64,000 nucleotides of DNA from positions 1,674,001 to 1,738,000 of the forward strand of contig NZ_CP120374.1 of the NCBI RefSeq assembly GCF_029892065.1, read 5' to 3'. The stretch's first letter is position 1. Every line of letters begins with the position of its first letter. Origin of the DNA: Sinorhizobium garamanticum. Its GTDB lineage: Bacteria > Pseudomonadota > Alphaproteobacteria > Rhizobiales > Rhizobiaceae. Below are positions 1-8,208 of the stretch, one piece after another. Made by a program: the position numbers and the translations under genes. The notes under the pieces were generated by a model. The model saw only the letters and a list, made by a program, of their open reading frames with translations. It was not told the origin of the DNA and ran no database searches.

Positions 1-916
1 TTCGGTCGTCCGGATCGTAGAGAACAAATCCGTCGGAGATCACTTCGAGCGCCGCCGCGATCGTCCGCCTCTGCCGCTCTGCCTCGTCCTCGAGCCTTTT
101 CTTTTCGATCGCGCTTTCTCGGAAAAGCGAAAGCGCCTTCGCCATCACTCCAAAATCGTCGCCGCCCTCCTGGGGTATCTCGACGTCATAGCGTCCTTCC
201 GTCAGCTCACCGACCACACGACTGAGGCGCCGAAGTGGGCCGACGATCGACCGCAGGACAAGAAGAGTAAGGAACGAGCCGACCAGAACCAAGACGCCCA
301 CGAGGATGGCGGCCGCTGTGGCGGTTTTCTGTGTTTGCGCAACGACCTCGTTGCGGGCGGCATCCGCATCGGCTCTTACCTGCTCGACGAGTCTGTTGAG
401 GTCTGCGTCGACGTTGCCGCTGTGGGTGCGCGCCTTTGCCAGGAAGGCGTTGCCGACGATGCGATTGTCCTGAGTATAGCTGTCCGTTGCCTGGAGCGCC
501 GTCTCGACATAGGCGTCGACCTCGGTGCGGATTTTCTCGACCGCGTCGGGCGAGTGCTCTGCAAGACGCTGCAGTTGAACCTGCAGGCGTTCACGGGCCT
601 CGTCGGCGTTGCGCTGTGAATTCATCAGCAGGCTGACGGAGAGATCGGTCAGCCAGTATCTGAGGTCTCCGAAGGCGACATGCGCCGCGGCCGCCGAAGC
701 CGCGCGATCGAACAGTTCCCTGGTCTCCGCCGTCCGCTCGGCACTGCGATAGAGCGCCTGGGTGAGGAAAACCGAAGAGAGAATCAGGCTGATCAGGCCA
801 GCGGCGGTCAGCGCCGCCACGCGGGCGGAGATCGGGAGATTGGCAAGCCGGCTGGCGAGGCTCCTGGCCGGCGCCGGGGCAGCCTCGATCGACCGCCGCT
901 GCCCTAACGCGCTCAT
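1..916 (-). CDS. Membrane sensor protein with HAMP and PAS domains (N-terminal part)
   Basis: Read on the minus strand from the ATG at 914-916, which overlaps the stop of the upstream heme-protein gene (ATGA). The reading frame stays open to the window edge, so only about 305 residues are visible. There is an N-terminal membrane helix (about residues 32-52), a periplasmic helical region of about 130 residues, a second helix (about 185-207) ending at an IVGPLRRLSRV segment, then a HAMP domain. A PAS-like start (ALEVISDGFVLYDPDD) lies at the edge. The missing C-terminus is probably a histidine kinase, possibly hybrid, though a cyclase or GGDEF output cannot be excluded. The four-base overlap with the heme-binding protein suggests the two act together in signal perception. 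Confidence 0.85.
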   Translation of the reverse strand, partial: MSALGQRRSIEAAPAPARSLASRLANLPISARVAALTAAGLISLILSSVFLTQALYRSAERTAETRELFDRAASAAAAHVAFGDLRYWLTDLSVSLLMNSQRNADEARERLQVQLQRLAEHSPDAVEKIRTEVDAYVETALQATDSYTQDNRIVGNAFLAKARTHSGNVDADLNRLVEQVRADADAARNEVVAQTQKTATAAAILVGVLVLVGSFLTLLVLRSIVGPLRRLSRVVGELTEGRYDVEIPQEGGDDFGVMAKALSLFRESAIEKKRLEDEAERQRRTIAAALEVISDGFVLYDPDDR

Positions 917-1671
917 TTGAACAAGACGATGCTGATAGCACCGCCCAGATCACCTGCTTTCCCCCCTTCCTTCGGGTAGCCGGTGACGTCGATCTCGCCC
1001 TTGGGCGAACCGTGACAGGAAAGACAGGACTCCGTGTAGTATTCCGGCAGCAGCATCCGGAAGGCAGGGCGTCCGTTTACCTTCGTCACTTCCGTATGGG
1101 CCTCACCCTTGGGCTTCTGCGGATTTGACAAGAATTCAGTGATGACCTGGGTCTCCCAGGCATCGGGAAGCGACTTGCGGTTACGCACCAGGACTTCCGG
1201 CGCGGTGACGCGAACCAATGCCTCGTTTCCCACTTTGGCGGCGAATTTCTCGTTCATCAGGCGCGCGAAAACGGCCGGCACAAAGCCCTTGAACCCGATG
1301 CCGGGGCGGTTGATATCGTCCTGCTCTTCGTCAACGACCTCGCGCATGGCCTCGACCTGCGCCTGCAGCAGTTTGCGATCGCGCTCTGCCAGATCATCGG
1401 TGATCAACGGATGACCGGTGCGTTTGGTATAAAGAGCAATCGCCTCTGCCGTGAAACGCTCGCCATCGAGATGTTTGTCGCCGACGGCCGGATCATTGAT
1501 GAGCGATTGATAATTCGAAAGGACGCTTCGGGCGGCCCTCAGCACTTCGGCGAGCCGCTCCCCGGTCGCCACATCGGCGGCCTCTTCAGCAGCCACCGAA
1601 GACGACAGGAGCATACACCCGCACAAAATCGTGAAAACCCGGTTTCGCGCCAAAGCTACAAGGGCTTCCAT
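913..1671 (-). CDS. Periplasmic c-type heme-binding Tll0287-like (DUF3365) protein
   Basis: 252 residues. An N-terminal signal peptide (hydrophobic stretch about residues 11-28, ending SSVAAEEA) directs it to the periplasm. Near the C-terminus there is one c-type heme motif, CLSCHG (about residues 217-222), after a conserved LLPEYYTESC segment, as expected for the Tll0287-like/DUF3365 family. This family occurs as the sensory part of bacterial signalling proteins. Here it is a separate protein whose stop overlaps the start of a HAMP-PAS membrane sensor, so it probably supplies a redox or gas signal to that sensor. The start is supported by a purine-rich GGGGGGAAAG stretch just upstream. The ligand is unknown. 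Confidence 0.85.
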   Translation of the reverse strand: MEALVALARNRVFTILCGCMLLSSSVAAEEAADVATGERLAEVLRAARSVLSNYQSLINDPAVGDKHLDGERFTAEAIALYTKRTGHPLITDDLAERDRKLLQAQVEAMREVVDEEQDDINRPGIGFKGFVPAVFARLMNEKFAAKVGNEALVRVTAPEVLVRNRKSLPDAWETQVITEFLSNPQKPKGEAHTEVTKVNGRPAFRMLLPEYYTESCLSCHGSPKGEIDVTGYPKEGGKAGDLGGAISIVLFK

Positions 1672-1768
1672 TTTCTTTCCCCCCCGAGAGAAAGCGCAAG
1701 CGGGAAAGATACCACAGCAGGACCGTTGGAAGGAGTCATCTCTGGAACAGGGCTTGGCAATCGTTCCC

Positions 1769-1875
1769 TACAGCGCCGCGCGTCTTATCAGACGCTCAAA
1801 GGACGCTGTCGCACTTTGAATTGCTGCATGTTTTTATTCTTAAATCGGATACGATTTAAGGAAACATGCAGTAGC
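1769..1875. repeat. Palindromic intergenic repeat, family B (copy 1)
   Basis: The 248-base gap between two minus-strand genes holds an element with two palindromic modules. The first is TACAGCGCCG...CGCTGTCG. The second is GCATGTTTTTATTC, then TTAAATCG/CGATTTAA, then GGAAACATGC. Closely related copies occur at 43430-43528 and, inverted, at 45306-45411. A degenerate copy is at 48621-48692 and a fragment at 44181-44201. This is typical of rhizobial intergenic mosaic-type repeats. Confidence 0.8.
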
Positions 1876-1919
1876 GGCCTCAAGAAACACGGAAATGGTC
1901 TCGGGCGGGCGCGACGGCC

Positions 1920-2978
1920 TCAGAAATGCCGCCCGACTTCGGCGAAGAGGTCGAGGTCGGCAAGTGAGTCCTCGAGATCGGTTTTTGGGCGTGTCCCTTG
2001 CGTCACGCAGTCATGGAAGGCGCCGAGCTCCACCCGGAAGGCATCCTCGTAGAATGGCCCGATGATCTCGGTGCCGGTCTCGGTGTCGGTGGAGCTGGTG
2101 ATTTCGAGCCGGGTCGGCAGGTTGCGGATATAGGGTGTGTCGTAATTGATCTTGTATTGCCGGTTCTGGGTCAGCACTTCGATGCCGGAATCGAAGCGGG
2201 CGACGTCGTGGATCACCGCCTCGTAGACCGCGGTGAAGTGACCGTAGTCGAAGAGCACCACCAGTGATTCCCCGCCCGATTGCCGCGCCGCCGCAACGCC
2301 CTTCGGCTGGCCCAGGAGCTCGCGCATGGCGGAAAAGCTGTGCGAGGACAGTCCGGTCAGCACCTGATAGGCGCGCACCGCATGATCGGGGCGATCCTCG
2401 CCCATCACTTCCCGCAGAAGCGCCTGCGTCCGAGCGCGACCGTCGGCGATGACGGCCGCCGAAACATCGGTCGCACGAACGATATGGCGTGTCTGGTCGA
2501 CGAAGAAGCGCGATTCGCGGATCAGGTCGCGGATGCGGACATGGCAGATCTCCTCGGCGGGAGGCATCCGCTTTTTGAGTTCCAAAAACGGGCGGGCGTA
2601 GCGGCGCATGTAGCCGACAAAGACGGTCTTCGGGTTGTTTCTGTTGCGCTCTACGAGCGGCAGAAGCTCGCGCCGCGTGAGGCATACCGGCTTCTCGATG
2701 AAGACGTGCTTGTTCGCTTCGATCGCTTTGCCGAGAAGCTCCGAGTGCAGGTAGTCCGGCGCGAGGATGAACACCGCATCGATATCCGGTGCCGCGAACA
2801 TTTCCTCGACGCGGGTGGTGCGAAGACGGGCGCCATAGCGCGCGCCCATCGCCTCGACCAGCATCGGCGAAACGTCGCAGACGCCGGCGATCCGGAAGCC
2901 GGGGTTATCCGCGAGGAGGGGAAGATGCATGAGCTGGGCGACCTCGCCCAGACCGATCAGGCCGACAGAAATCTGCAT
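1920..2978 (-). CDS. Gfo/Idh/MocA-family NAD(P)-dependent oxidoreductase
   Basis: 352 residues, the usual family length. The N-terminal Rossmann fold carries the dinucleotide-binding pattern GLIGLGEVAQLMHLP (about residues 7-21), followed by CDVSP and the family signature HVFIEKPVCL with its catalytic EKP lysine near residue 97. The C-terminal half is the expected alpha/beta dimerisation and substrate domain. Such enzymes oxidise or reduce a hydroxyl of a sugar, inositol or related polyol using NAD(P). It is the last gene of the seven-gene minus-strand operon that starts with a solute-binding protein at 9561, and begins 12 bases after the IolE-like gene, so it probably acts on the imported compound. 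The exact substrate cannot be read from the sequence. Confidence 0.88.
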   Translation of the reverse strand: MQISVGLIGLGEVAQLMHLPLLADNPGFRIAGVCDVSPMLVEAMGARYGARLRTTRVEEMFAAPDIDAVFILAPDYLHSELLGKAIEANKHVFIEKPVCLTRRELLPLVERNRNNPKTVFVGYMRRYARPFLELKKRMPPAEEICHVRIRDLIRESRFFVDQTRHIVRATDVSAAVIADGRARTQALLREVMGEDRPDHAVRAYQVLTGLSSHSFSAMRELLGQPKGVAAARQSGGESLVVLFDYGHFTAVYEAVIHDVARFDSGIEVLTQNRQYKINYDTPYIRNLPTRLEITSSTDTETGTEIIGPFYEDAFRVELGAFHDCVTQGTRPKTDLEDSLADLDLFAEVGRHF

Positions 2979-2990
2979 CGGCGACTGCTC

Positions 2991-3842
2991 CTAGATAAGG
3001 GGTTTCAGGAATTCGGCGTTGCGCTTTGCAAGCTGGGCAGGGCCTTCGCTCATGATCTCGAAATAGTCCTGCTCGACAACCACGGGGCCGGCGAAGCAGC
3101 GGTCTTTCAGCATCCGGAGCACCGCGGCGATATCGACAACGCCGTCCGGAAGCGGGCACATGGCGCCCGCCTCGAAGGCTTCGCGCACGGTCAGGTCTCC
3201 GGCGAGCATGCGCCGGCGCACGCTTGCGTCGACATTCTTCAGGTGCATGCAGCCGATGCGGTCCCAGACCGTTTCCATGTAGGCGAGCGGGTCCTGATCC
3301 CAGAAGGCGTGATGGCCGGTATCGAAGCAGAGGTCGATTTCCGTATCCTGCAGCAGGCGGTCGATCTGCTCTTCGAACTCCACCGCCGTTGCCACATGTG
3401 GATGGAAGGCGAGAGTGATGTTGAACCTTTCAAGGAGCATCACCTGGACGTCCCGCAGCATCGCCGTCATCGCCCGCCACTGTGCGTCGGTGAGCCGGCC
3501 GACCGCCTGTGGCGGATAGACGTTGCCCTCGTCCATGAGCGTAAAGGAGCGGGCGCCGATGGCATGAAGCAGCTGGCCGATCTTCTCGGCATCCGCAAAC
3601 AGTTGCGGGCCGCTCAGGGGATCCGAGAAGGTATGCACGTGCACCGTGCCGACGAGTGCAAGGCCCCGAGCGGCAAGTGCATCCTGCAACGCTGCCGGGT
3701 CGGTGGGCAGGAAACCGTAGGGGCCGAGTTCGGTACCCCGGTAGCCGGCTGCTGCGACCTCGTCGAGATATTGCTCGGCGCTCGCGCGCGGATTGTCGGG
3801 ATAGAAAATGCCCCAGGAACACGGGGCGTTGGATAGGAGCAT
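2991..3842 (-). CDS. IolE/xylose-isomerase-like TIM-barrel protein
   Basis: 283 residues. The N-terminus (SNAPCSWGIFYP) and the late VVVEQDYFE segment resemble IolE (inosose dehydratase) and related sugar-phosphate isomerase/epimerase TIM barrels. Candidate metal ligands follow the family pattern: the Glu in YRGTELGPYG, His in LAFHPHVAT, Asp/His in CFDTGHHAFW, and the Glu in VVEQD. It lies between a MocA-type dehydrogenase and a PHP metallohydrolase in an ABC-importer operon, which matches a polyol or keto-sugar degradation step. No other inositol genes are visible, so true inosose dehydratase activity is doubtful. A related isomerase or epimerase is equally possible. Confidence 0.82.
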   Translation of the reverse strand: MLLSNAPCSWGIFYPDNPRASAEQYLDEVAAAGYRGTELGPYGFLPTDPAALQDALAARGLALVGTVHVHTFSDPLSGPQLFADAEKIGQLLHAIGARSFTLMDEGNVYPPQAVGRLTDAQWRAMTAMLRDVQVMLLERFNITLAFHPHVATAVEFEEQIDRLLQDTEIDLCFDTGHHAFWDQDPLAYMETVWDRIGCMHLKNVDASVRRRMLAGDLTVREAFEAGAMCPLPDGVVDIAAVLRMLKDRCFAGPVVVEQDYFEIMSEGPAQLAKRNAEFLKPLI

Positions 3843-3851
3843 TCGGCTCTC

Positions 3852-5249
3852 CTATGGCGCGAAATAGACGGGATTGGAAATTGCGCGGCGCAGCGGTTCG
3901 GCCTCGAGCTCCGCTTCGGTCAGGCCCCAGGGAAGGGGACCATCACCAAGCGCCGCGCGAAACTCCTCGACGAGCGCGGCGTGGCTGGCATTTGCCAAGA
4001 TTTCGCAACGCAGGAACTTTTGCGGGGCGGCTTCGAGAACGAGCCTCTGGTCGTCCCCGTCGATCGGCATGCGCGCGATCTCGCCGCTGGCGTCGTACCA
4101 GGCCAGGAGGTCGCCGGGCGCGCCCGTGACATGCGCCTCGGCGTGCCCGCCAGAAACGGTCGATCCCATCGGTGCGCCGTCGACGGTCAGCGCGAGATGC
4201 GGGCCGCGAGGGCTCTCGGTGACATAGCCTTGCCCTGCCTTCATCGCCGCGAGCACGGCGTCCTCCGACAGCTCCGGCAGCCACAGAACGGTCGTCGGAC
4301 GGGCGAGCACCAACGGCCCTTCCGGCGGCAATCGGGCCGGCTGGTGATAGTCGCTGCCGCCGATCGCCGACAGTTTCCAGCCCGAAACGAGCCGCTCCTG
4401 GTAGCGCCGAAGCGATATCCAGTTGCGGGCAAACCAAGCCTGCTGCCAGACCTCCATACAGTCGATCCGCGGCAACTCGTAATCCCAGGGGATGGTCGGC
4501 TTGTCGTGGTTTATCGAGAGCAATCCGCCCTTCTCGTGCACGATCTGCGACAACCTGTGCGCGTCCTCGCGCCTGGTCATGCGGAAGTCGATCCAGTCAT
4601 CGACGCCGAAGACGTTGGCGTGGCCTTCGGCGGTGGTCAGTTCCATGGCACGCACGAAGACGAGCTCCGGCGAGGAATGGGCGTGGAAATAGCGCCGCTG
4701 GGTGGTGGTGTTGTGGTCGGCCACGGCGAGAAAATCGAGCCCTGCCTGCCTGGCTGCGGCATGCAAGAGTTCCGGGCTGCCCTTCGCATCGGAGTGGAAG
4801 GTGTGGCAGTGGAGGTCGCCCTTGTACCAGCCAGCCCCTTGACGAACGGGGTGCGGGCGTTGCGGCTGCGGCGTGTGCAGGCGCGGCGCGTCATCGAAGG
4901 TGAAGATCAATTCCACATCGACGCCGTGCTCGGGAACCCTGTAGAGCCCCAGTATCACGCGCCAGGTGCCGGCCGGCATCTCGCCATGGACATAGCCGGG
5001 CGTGGCGTCGTCGGTTGCCACGAAGAAGCGGTCGCGCGCGCCGCCGCTCCAGCCGCGAAAGCCCTGTTCGCTCGGGAAATCGCCAAGCCGCGGATCGGCG
5101 CAACCGAGATCGATGATGCAGTCGCTGGCCCCCTCGTAACGCATCGTCACGTCGAGCCGCGTCGTGCCCACGGGCACGTCGAAAGGCACGTAGAAATAGG
5201 GCGAGCGCGCCTTGTCGGCCAATGTCAGATGCAGGTTATACTTGAGCAT
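3852..5249 (-). CDS. CehA/McbA-type PHP-domain metallohydrolase
   Basis: About 465 residues from the ATG at 5247-5249; an in-frame ATG at 5267 would overlap the preceding ATPase gene by 17 bases. The N-terminal ~150 residues are a beta-rich domain. They are followed by a PHP-type metal-dependent hydrolase core with DLHCHTFHSDA, LAVADHNTTT, INHDKP and GGSDYHQP motifs, which supply the His/Asp metal ligands. PHP proteins of this type cleave phosphoester or related bonds, and CehA/McbA relatives hydrolyse carbamates. Here the gene follows an importer ATPase and precedes two sugar-type enzymes, so the likely role is trimming an imported substituted sugar or polyol. The substrate is not known. Confidence 0.82.
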   Translation of the reverse strand: MLKYNLHLTLADKARSPYFYVPFDVPVGTTRLDVTMRYEGASDCIIDLGCADPRLGDFPSEQGFRGWSGGARDRFFVATDDATPGYVHGEMPAGTWRVILGLYRVPEHGVDVELIFTFDDAPRLHTPQPQRPHPVRQGAGWYKGDLHCHTFHSDAKGSPELLHAAARQAGLDFLAVADHNTTTQRRYFHAHSSPELVFVRAMELTTAEGHANVFGVDDWIDFRMTRREDAHRLSQIVHEKGGLLSINHDKPTIPWDYELPRIDCMEVWQQAWFARNWISLRRYQERLVSGWKLSAIGGSDYHQPARLPPEGPLVLARPTTVLWLPELSEDAVLAAMKAGQGYVTESPRGPHLALTVDGAPMGSTVSGGHAEAHVTGAPGDLLAWYDASGEIARMPIDGDDQRLVLEAAPQKFLRCEILANASHAALVEEFRAALGDGPLPWGLTEAELEAEPLRRAISNPVYFAP

Positions 5250-5250
5250 C

Positions 5251-6372
5251 TCAGACCGGTTCCCCATCCATCGGAAGCCGGGCCCCAGCCGGATCGAAGA
5301 GGTGGATGTGTTCGGAGGAAAAGCCGAGCGTCACGGTCGCGTCGAGCGCGATCACATCGTCGGTGAAGATGCGGGCGGTAAAGCGCGCGGCATCGTCCCG
5401 CTCGAGCGTGACCAGCTTCTCCGGACCCATGTTTTCGTTGGCGAAGAGCTGGCCCGAGATCGTGTTTGAGATCGCGTTTGCTTCTCCGCCGTGCGCGATC
5501 GATAGATGCTCGGGGCGAACGCCGAGGGTCAGCTTGCTGTTGCCTTTCAATGCCGCGGCGACTGAGCGTGCGACCGGCAACGGCGCGACGGAAACCCTCT
5601 CCGCTTTCAGGTGGAGCGCGCCATCGGCGATCATCGCCTCGACGGGCAGCAGGTTCATCGGCGGGCTGCCGACGAAACTGGCGACGAACGTCGTGGCGGG
5701 CCGGCGGTAGACCTCCATCGGCGGCGCGTATTGCACCACCTTGCCCGCGTCCATCACTGCAACCCGGGTGGCGAGCGCCATGGCTTCGGCCTGGTCGTGG
5801 GTGACATAGACCGCCGTCATGCCCATGTCGCGCTGCAGGTGGTTCAGGAAGCCGCGCGCCTCCAGCCTGAGCTTTGCGTCGAGATTGGAGAGCGGCTCGT
5901 CGAAGAGGTAGACCTCGGACGGATAGACCAGCGCGCGCGCAAGCGAGGTACGCTGCTGCTGCCCGCCGGAAATCTGCGAGGGCATGCGTTCCATGAGGTG
6001 GCCGATCTTCAGCACATCCGCCACTTCGCGGGCCCGTGCATGGCGCTTGGCTTCCGCTTCTCCGCGCACCTTCAGCGGGTAGGCGATGTTGTCGGCGAGG
6101 TTCATGTGCGGATAGAGCGCATAATCCTGGAAGACCATGGAGATCTTGCGGTCCTTCGGATGCAGGAAGGTGACATCGCGGTCTCCGATCAGCATCTGGC
6201 CGGAGGTCGGCGTCTCCAGGCCGGCGATCATGCGCAAGGTCGTCGTCTTGCCGCAGCCCGAGGGACCGAGCAGGCATACAAATTCGCCGTCATTCATTTC
6301 GAGGTTGAGATCCGACACGGCGACAAACTCGCCGAACTTCTTGGTGATGCCTTTGAAGCGTATGGAAGCCAT
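5251..6372 (-). CDS. ABC transporter ATP-binding protein (UgpC/MalK type)
   Basis: 373 residues, normal for sugar-importer ATPases with a C-terminal regulatory OB-fold. Visible motifs: Walker A GPSGCGKTTTLR (about residues 37-48), the Q-loop in VFQDYALYPH, signature SGGQQQRTSLARAL, Walker B VYLFDEPLSNLDAK and the H-loop YVTHDQAEAM. The C-terminal part contains the GVRPEHLSIA segment typical of the TOBE region. It powers the importer formed by the two permeases encoded just upstream, and is the fourth gene of the operon beginning with the solute-binding protein. Confidence 0.93.
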   Translation of the reverse strand: MASIRFKGITKKFGEFVAVSDLNLEMNDGEFVCLLGPSGCGKTTTLRMIAGLETPTSGQMLIGDRDVTFLHPKDRKISMVFQDYALYPHMNLADNIAYPLKVRGEAEAKRHARAREVADVLKIGHLMERMPSQISGGQQQRTSLARALVYPSEVYLFDEPLSNLDAKLRLEARGFLNHLQRDMGMTAVYVTHDQAEAMALATRVAVMDAGKVVQYAPPMEVYRRPATTFVASFVGSPPMNLLPVEAMIADGALHLKAERVSVAPLPVARSVAAALKGNSKLTLGVRPEHLSIAHGGEANAISNTISGQLFANENMGPEKLVTLERDDAARFTARIFTDDVIALDATVTLGFSSEHIHLFDPAGARLPMDGEPV

Positions 6373-6378
6373 GGAACC

Positions 6379-7209
6379 TTAAGCCTTGATACCGCCGAAG
6401 AACCGGAAACCGAACTTCCAGCTCACGAACAGGTAGAGAATGACGACGGGAAGCGAGTAGAGCAGGGAATAGGCGGCGAGCAGCGTGACGATCGGGGTTC
6501 CCGCCTCCGAATAGAAGGAATAGATCGCCACCGAAGCGGGCATCTTTTCGCTGGAGCGCAGCAGGATGAAGGGGATCAGGAAGCTTCCCCAGATGCTGAC
6601 GAATGCCCATACGACAACGACCACGATGCCCGGGCGGATGACCGGCAGCGCCACGTCGAAGAAGGCCTGGACGGGCGAGGCCCCGGCCACCATGGCGCTC
6701 TCCTCATAGCTCTTCGGGATGCTGTCGATGAAATCGCGCAGGATGAACATGGCGGTCGGCAGAAGCCCGCCGGCGAAGACTAGGATCACCGCGACCTGCG
6801 TGTCGATGAGGCCGATGCCATTGATGATGAGAAAGATCGGCACCATCGCCGCCGATCCCGATACCACGGAGGAAAAAAGCAGCAGGATGTAGGCGATGAC
6901 GCTCTTGCCGGGGATCGGTGAGCGCGACAGCGCATAGGAGGCAAGCGTGGCACCTGCACCGACGAGGATGACGCCGCCGACGCTCTGGACGAGGGAGTTC
7001 CAGAGGCCCCGCATCGCGAAGCTGTTTTGGAAGACGGTCTCGAAATTGGCAAGCGAGAACGGCTCCGGAATGGAAAGGCCGAGCTCCGCGCGCGGGTTGA
7101 ACGGCGCGAAGATGAACCAGACGAGCGGCAGCGCGAAGAAGACCCCGATCAGCGCCGTTGCCACTGAGAAGCCGATGCGGGTGAAGTAGAGGCCGAGGTA
7201 ACGTGTCAT
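6379..7209 (-). CDS. ABC sugar transporter permease (MalG type)
   Basis: 276 residues from the ATG at 7207-7209, which overlaps the stop of the preceding permease (ATGA). A longer in-frame reading upstream is ignored because it lies inside that gene. The protein has about six membrane helices and the inner-membrane permease signature (EAA loop) in ESAMVAGASPVQAFFDVALPV-like sequence at about residues 165-185, the contact site for the ATPase. With the neighbouring MalF-type permease it forms the transmembrane channel of a CUT1 carbohydrate importer. Confidence 0.92.
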   Translation of the reverse strand: MTRYLGLYFTRIGFSVATALIGVFFALPLVWFIFAPFNPRAELGLSIPEPFSLANFETVFQNSFAMRGLWNSLVQSVGGVILVGAGATLASYALSRSPIPGKSVIAYILLLFSSVVSGSAAMVPIFLIINGIGLIDTQVAVILVFAGGLLPTAMFILRDFIDSIPKSYEESAMVAGASPVQAFFDVALPVIRPGIVVVVVWAFVSIWGSFLIPFILLRSSEKMPASVAIYSFYSEAGTPIVTLLAAYSLLYSLPVVILYLFVSWKFGFRFFGGIKA

Positions 7210-8117
7210 GCGACGACTCCCTTCGCGCGACGGCGCATCACCCAGAGATAGAAGAGGGCGAAGACGAGGTTGATCAGCATGACGACCACGCCGACCGCCG
7301 CACCCTTGCCGAAGTCGAAATCGCGGAAGGCGATGCGGTAGGTGTAGATCGGCAGGATCTCGGTGCGATAGGACGGCCCGCCGCTCGTCAGCAGGAACGG
7401 CGTGAAGACATTGAAGCTCCACATCGTGATGAGGATCAGATCGGTCACCACATGGCCGCGTATAAGCGGCAGGCCGATATCACGGAATTTCTGCCAGCTC
7501 GAAGCACCGGCGACGTCCGCCGCCTGAAAATAGCTCGGCGGAATCGAGGAGAAGGCGGAGTTGAACAACATCATCGAGAAGGCGGTTCCGCGCCAGGTGT
7601 TGAAGACGACGATCGCCCAGAATGGAAAGGACAGGAGCCAGTCACCCGGCGGGAAGCCCAACGCTTCCATGATCATGTTGAGCGTGCCGTTCTCGTAGTC
7701 GAGAAAGGCGAACCATGCGAAGGCGATCACCACCTCGGGAAGGATCCACGCACCGATCGCCACCGTCTCGGTCACGTGCTTCAGCGATTTGGGCACCGAT
7801 TGCAGCATCCACGCCAGCAGCATGCCGAGTGCGGCCTGGCCGACGACCGCCGAGAGGAGAACGAACTGGATGGTAAGGATCAGTGAGGAGCCGAATTCGG
7901 CGCGCGTAAAAAAGGTCGCCGCGTCGAAGAGCGAGAAATAATTGGCGAGCCCCACGAAATCCGGGTCCAGCGCCGTGCGGCCCAGCAGCGAGCGGTTGGT
8001 GAAGGAAACATAGATGACCCAGAAGAACGGCGCGATGACGAACGCGCCGATCAGCAACCCCGCCGGGGCGAGGAAGGCGACCCCGGTGCCGCGGGATAGA
8101 AGGGAAAAGGATTTCAT
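7206..8117 (-). CDS. ABC sugar transporter permease (MalF type)
   Basis: 303 residues from the ATG at 8115-8117, preceded by a good ribosome-binding site (GGAGGTCGG). An earlier in-frame ATG at 8156 lacks one. The sequence has six predicted membrane helices, the first being GVAFLAPAGLLIGAFVIAP. The EAA-type loop reads AADVAGASSWQKFRDIGLPL. It pairs with the MalG-type permease encoded four bases overlapping downstream, to make the membrane part of the importer. Confidence 0.92.
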   Translation of the reverse strand: MKSFSLLSRGTGVAFLAPAGLLIGAFVIAPFFWVIYVSFTNRSLLGRTALDPDFVGLANYFSLFDAATFFTRAEFGSSLILTIQFVLLSAVVGQAALGMLLAWMLQSVPKSLKHVTETVAIGAWILPEVVIAFAWFAFLDYENGTLNMIMEALGFPPGDWLLSFPFWAIVVFNTWRGTAFSMMLFNSAFSSIPPSYFQAADVAGASSWQKFRDIGLPLIRGHVVTDLILITMWSFNVFTPFLLTSGGPSYRTEILPIYTYRIAFRDFDFGKGAAVGVVVMLINLVFALFYLWVMRRRAKGVVA

Positions 8118-8208
8118 CCGACCTCCTGCTTCCGCGCATATGGGGCGTCGACCCATATGCGCGGAGGGTTGTCATGACTGCTGTGTAAGATGCGGGCGAC
8201 CGTAATCG

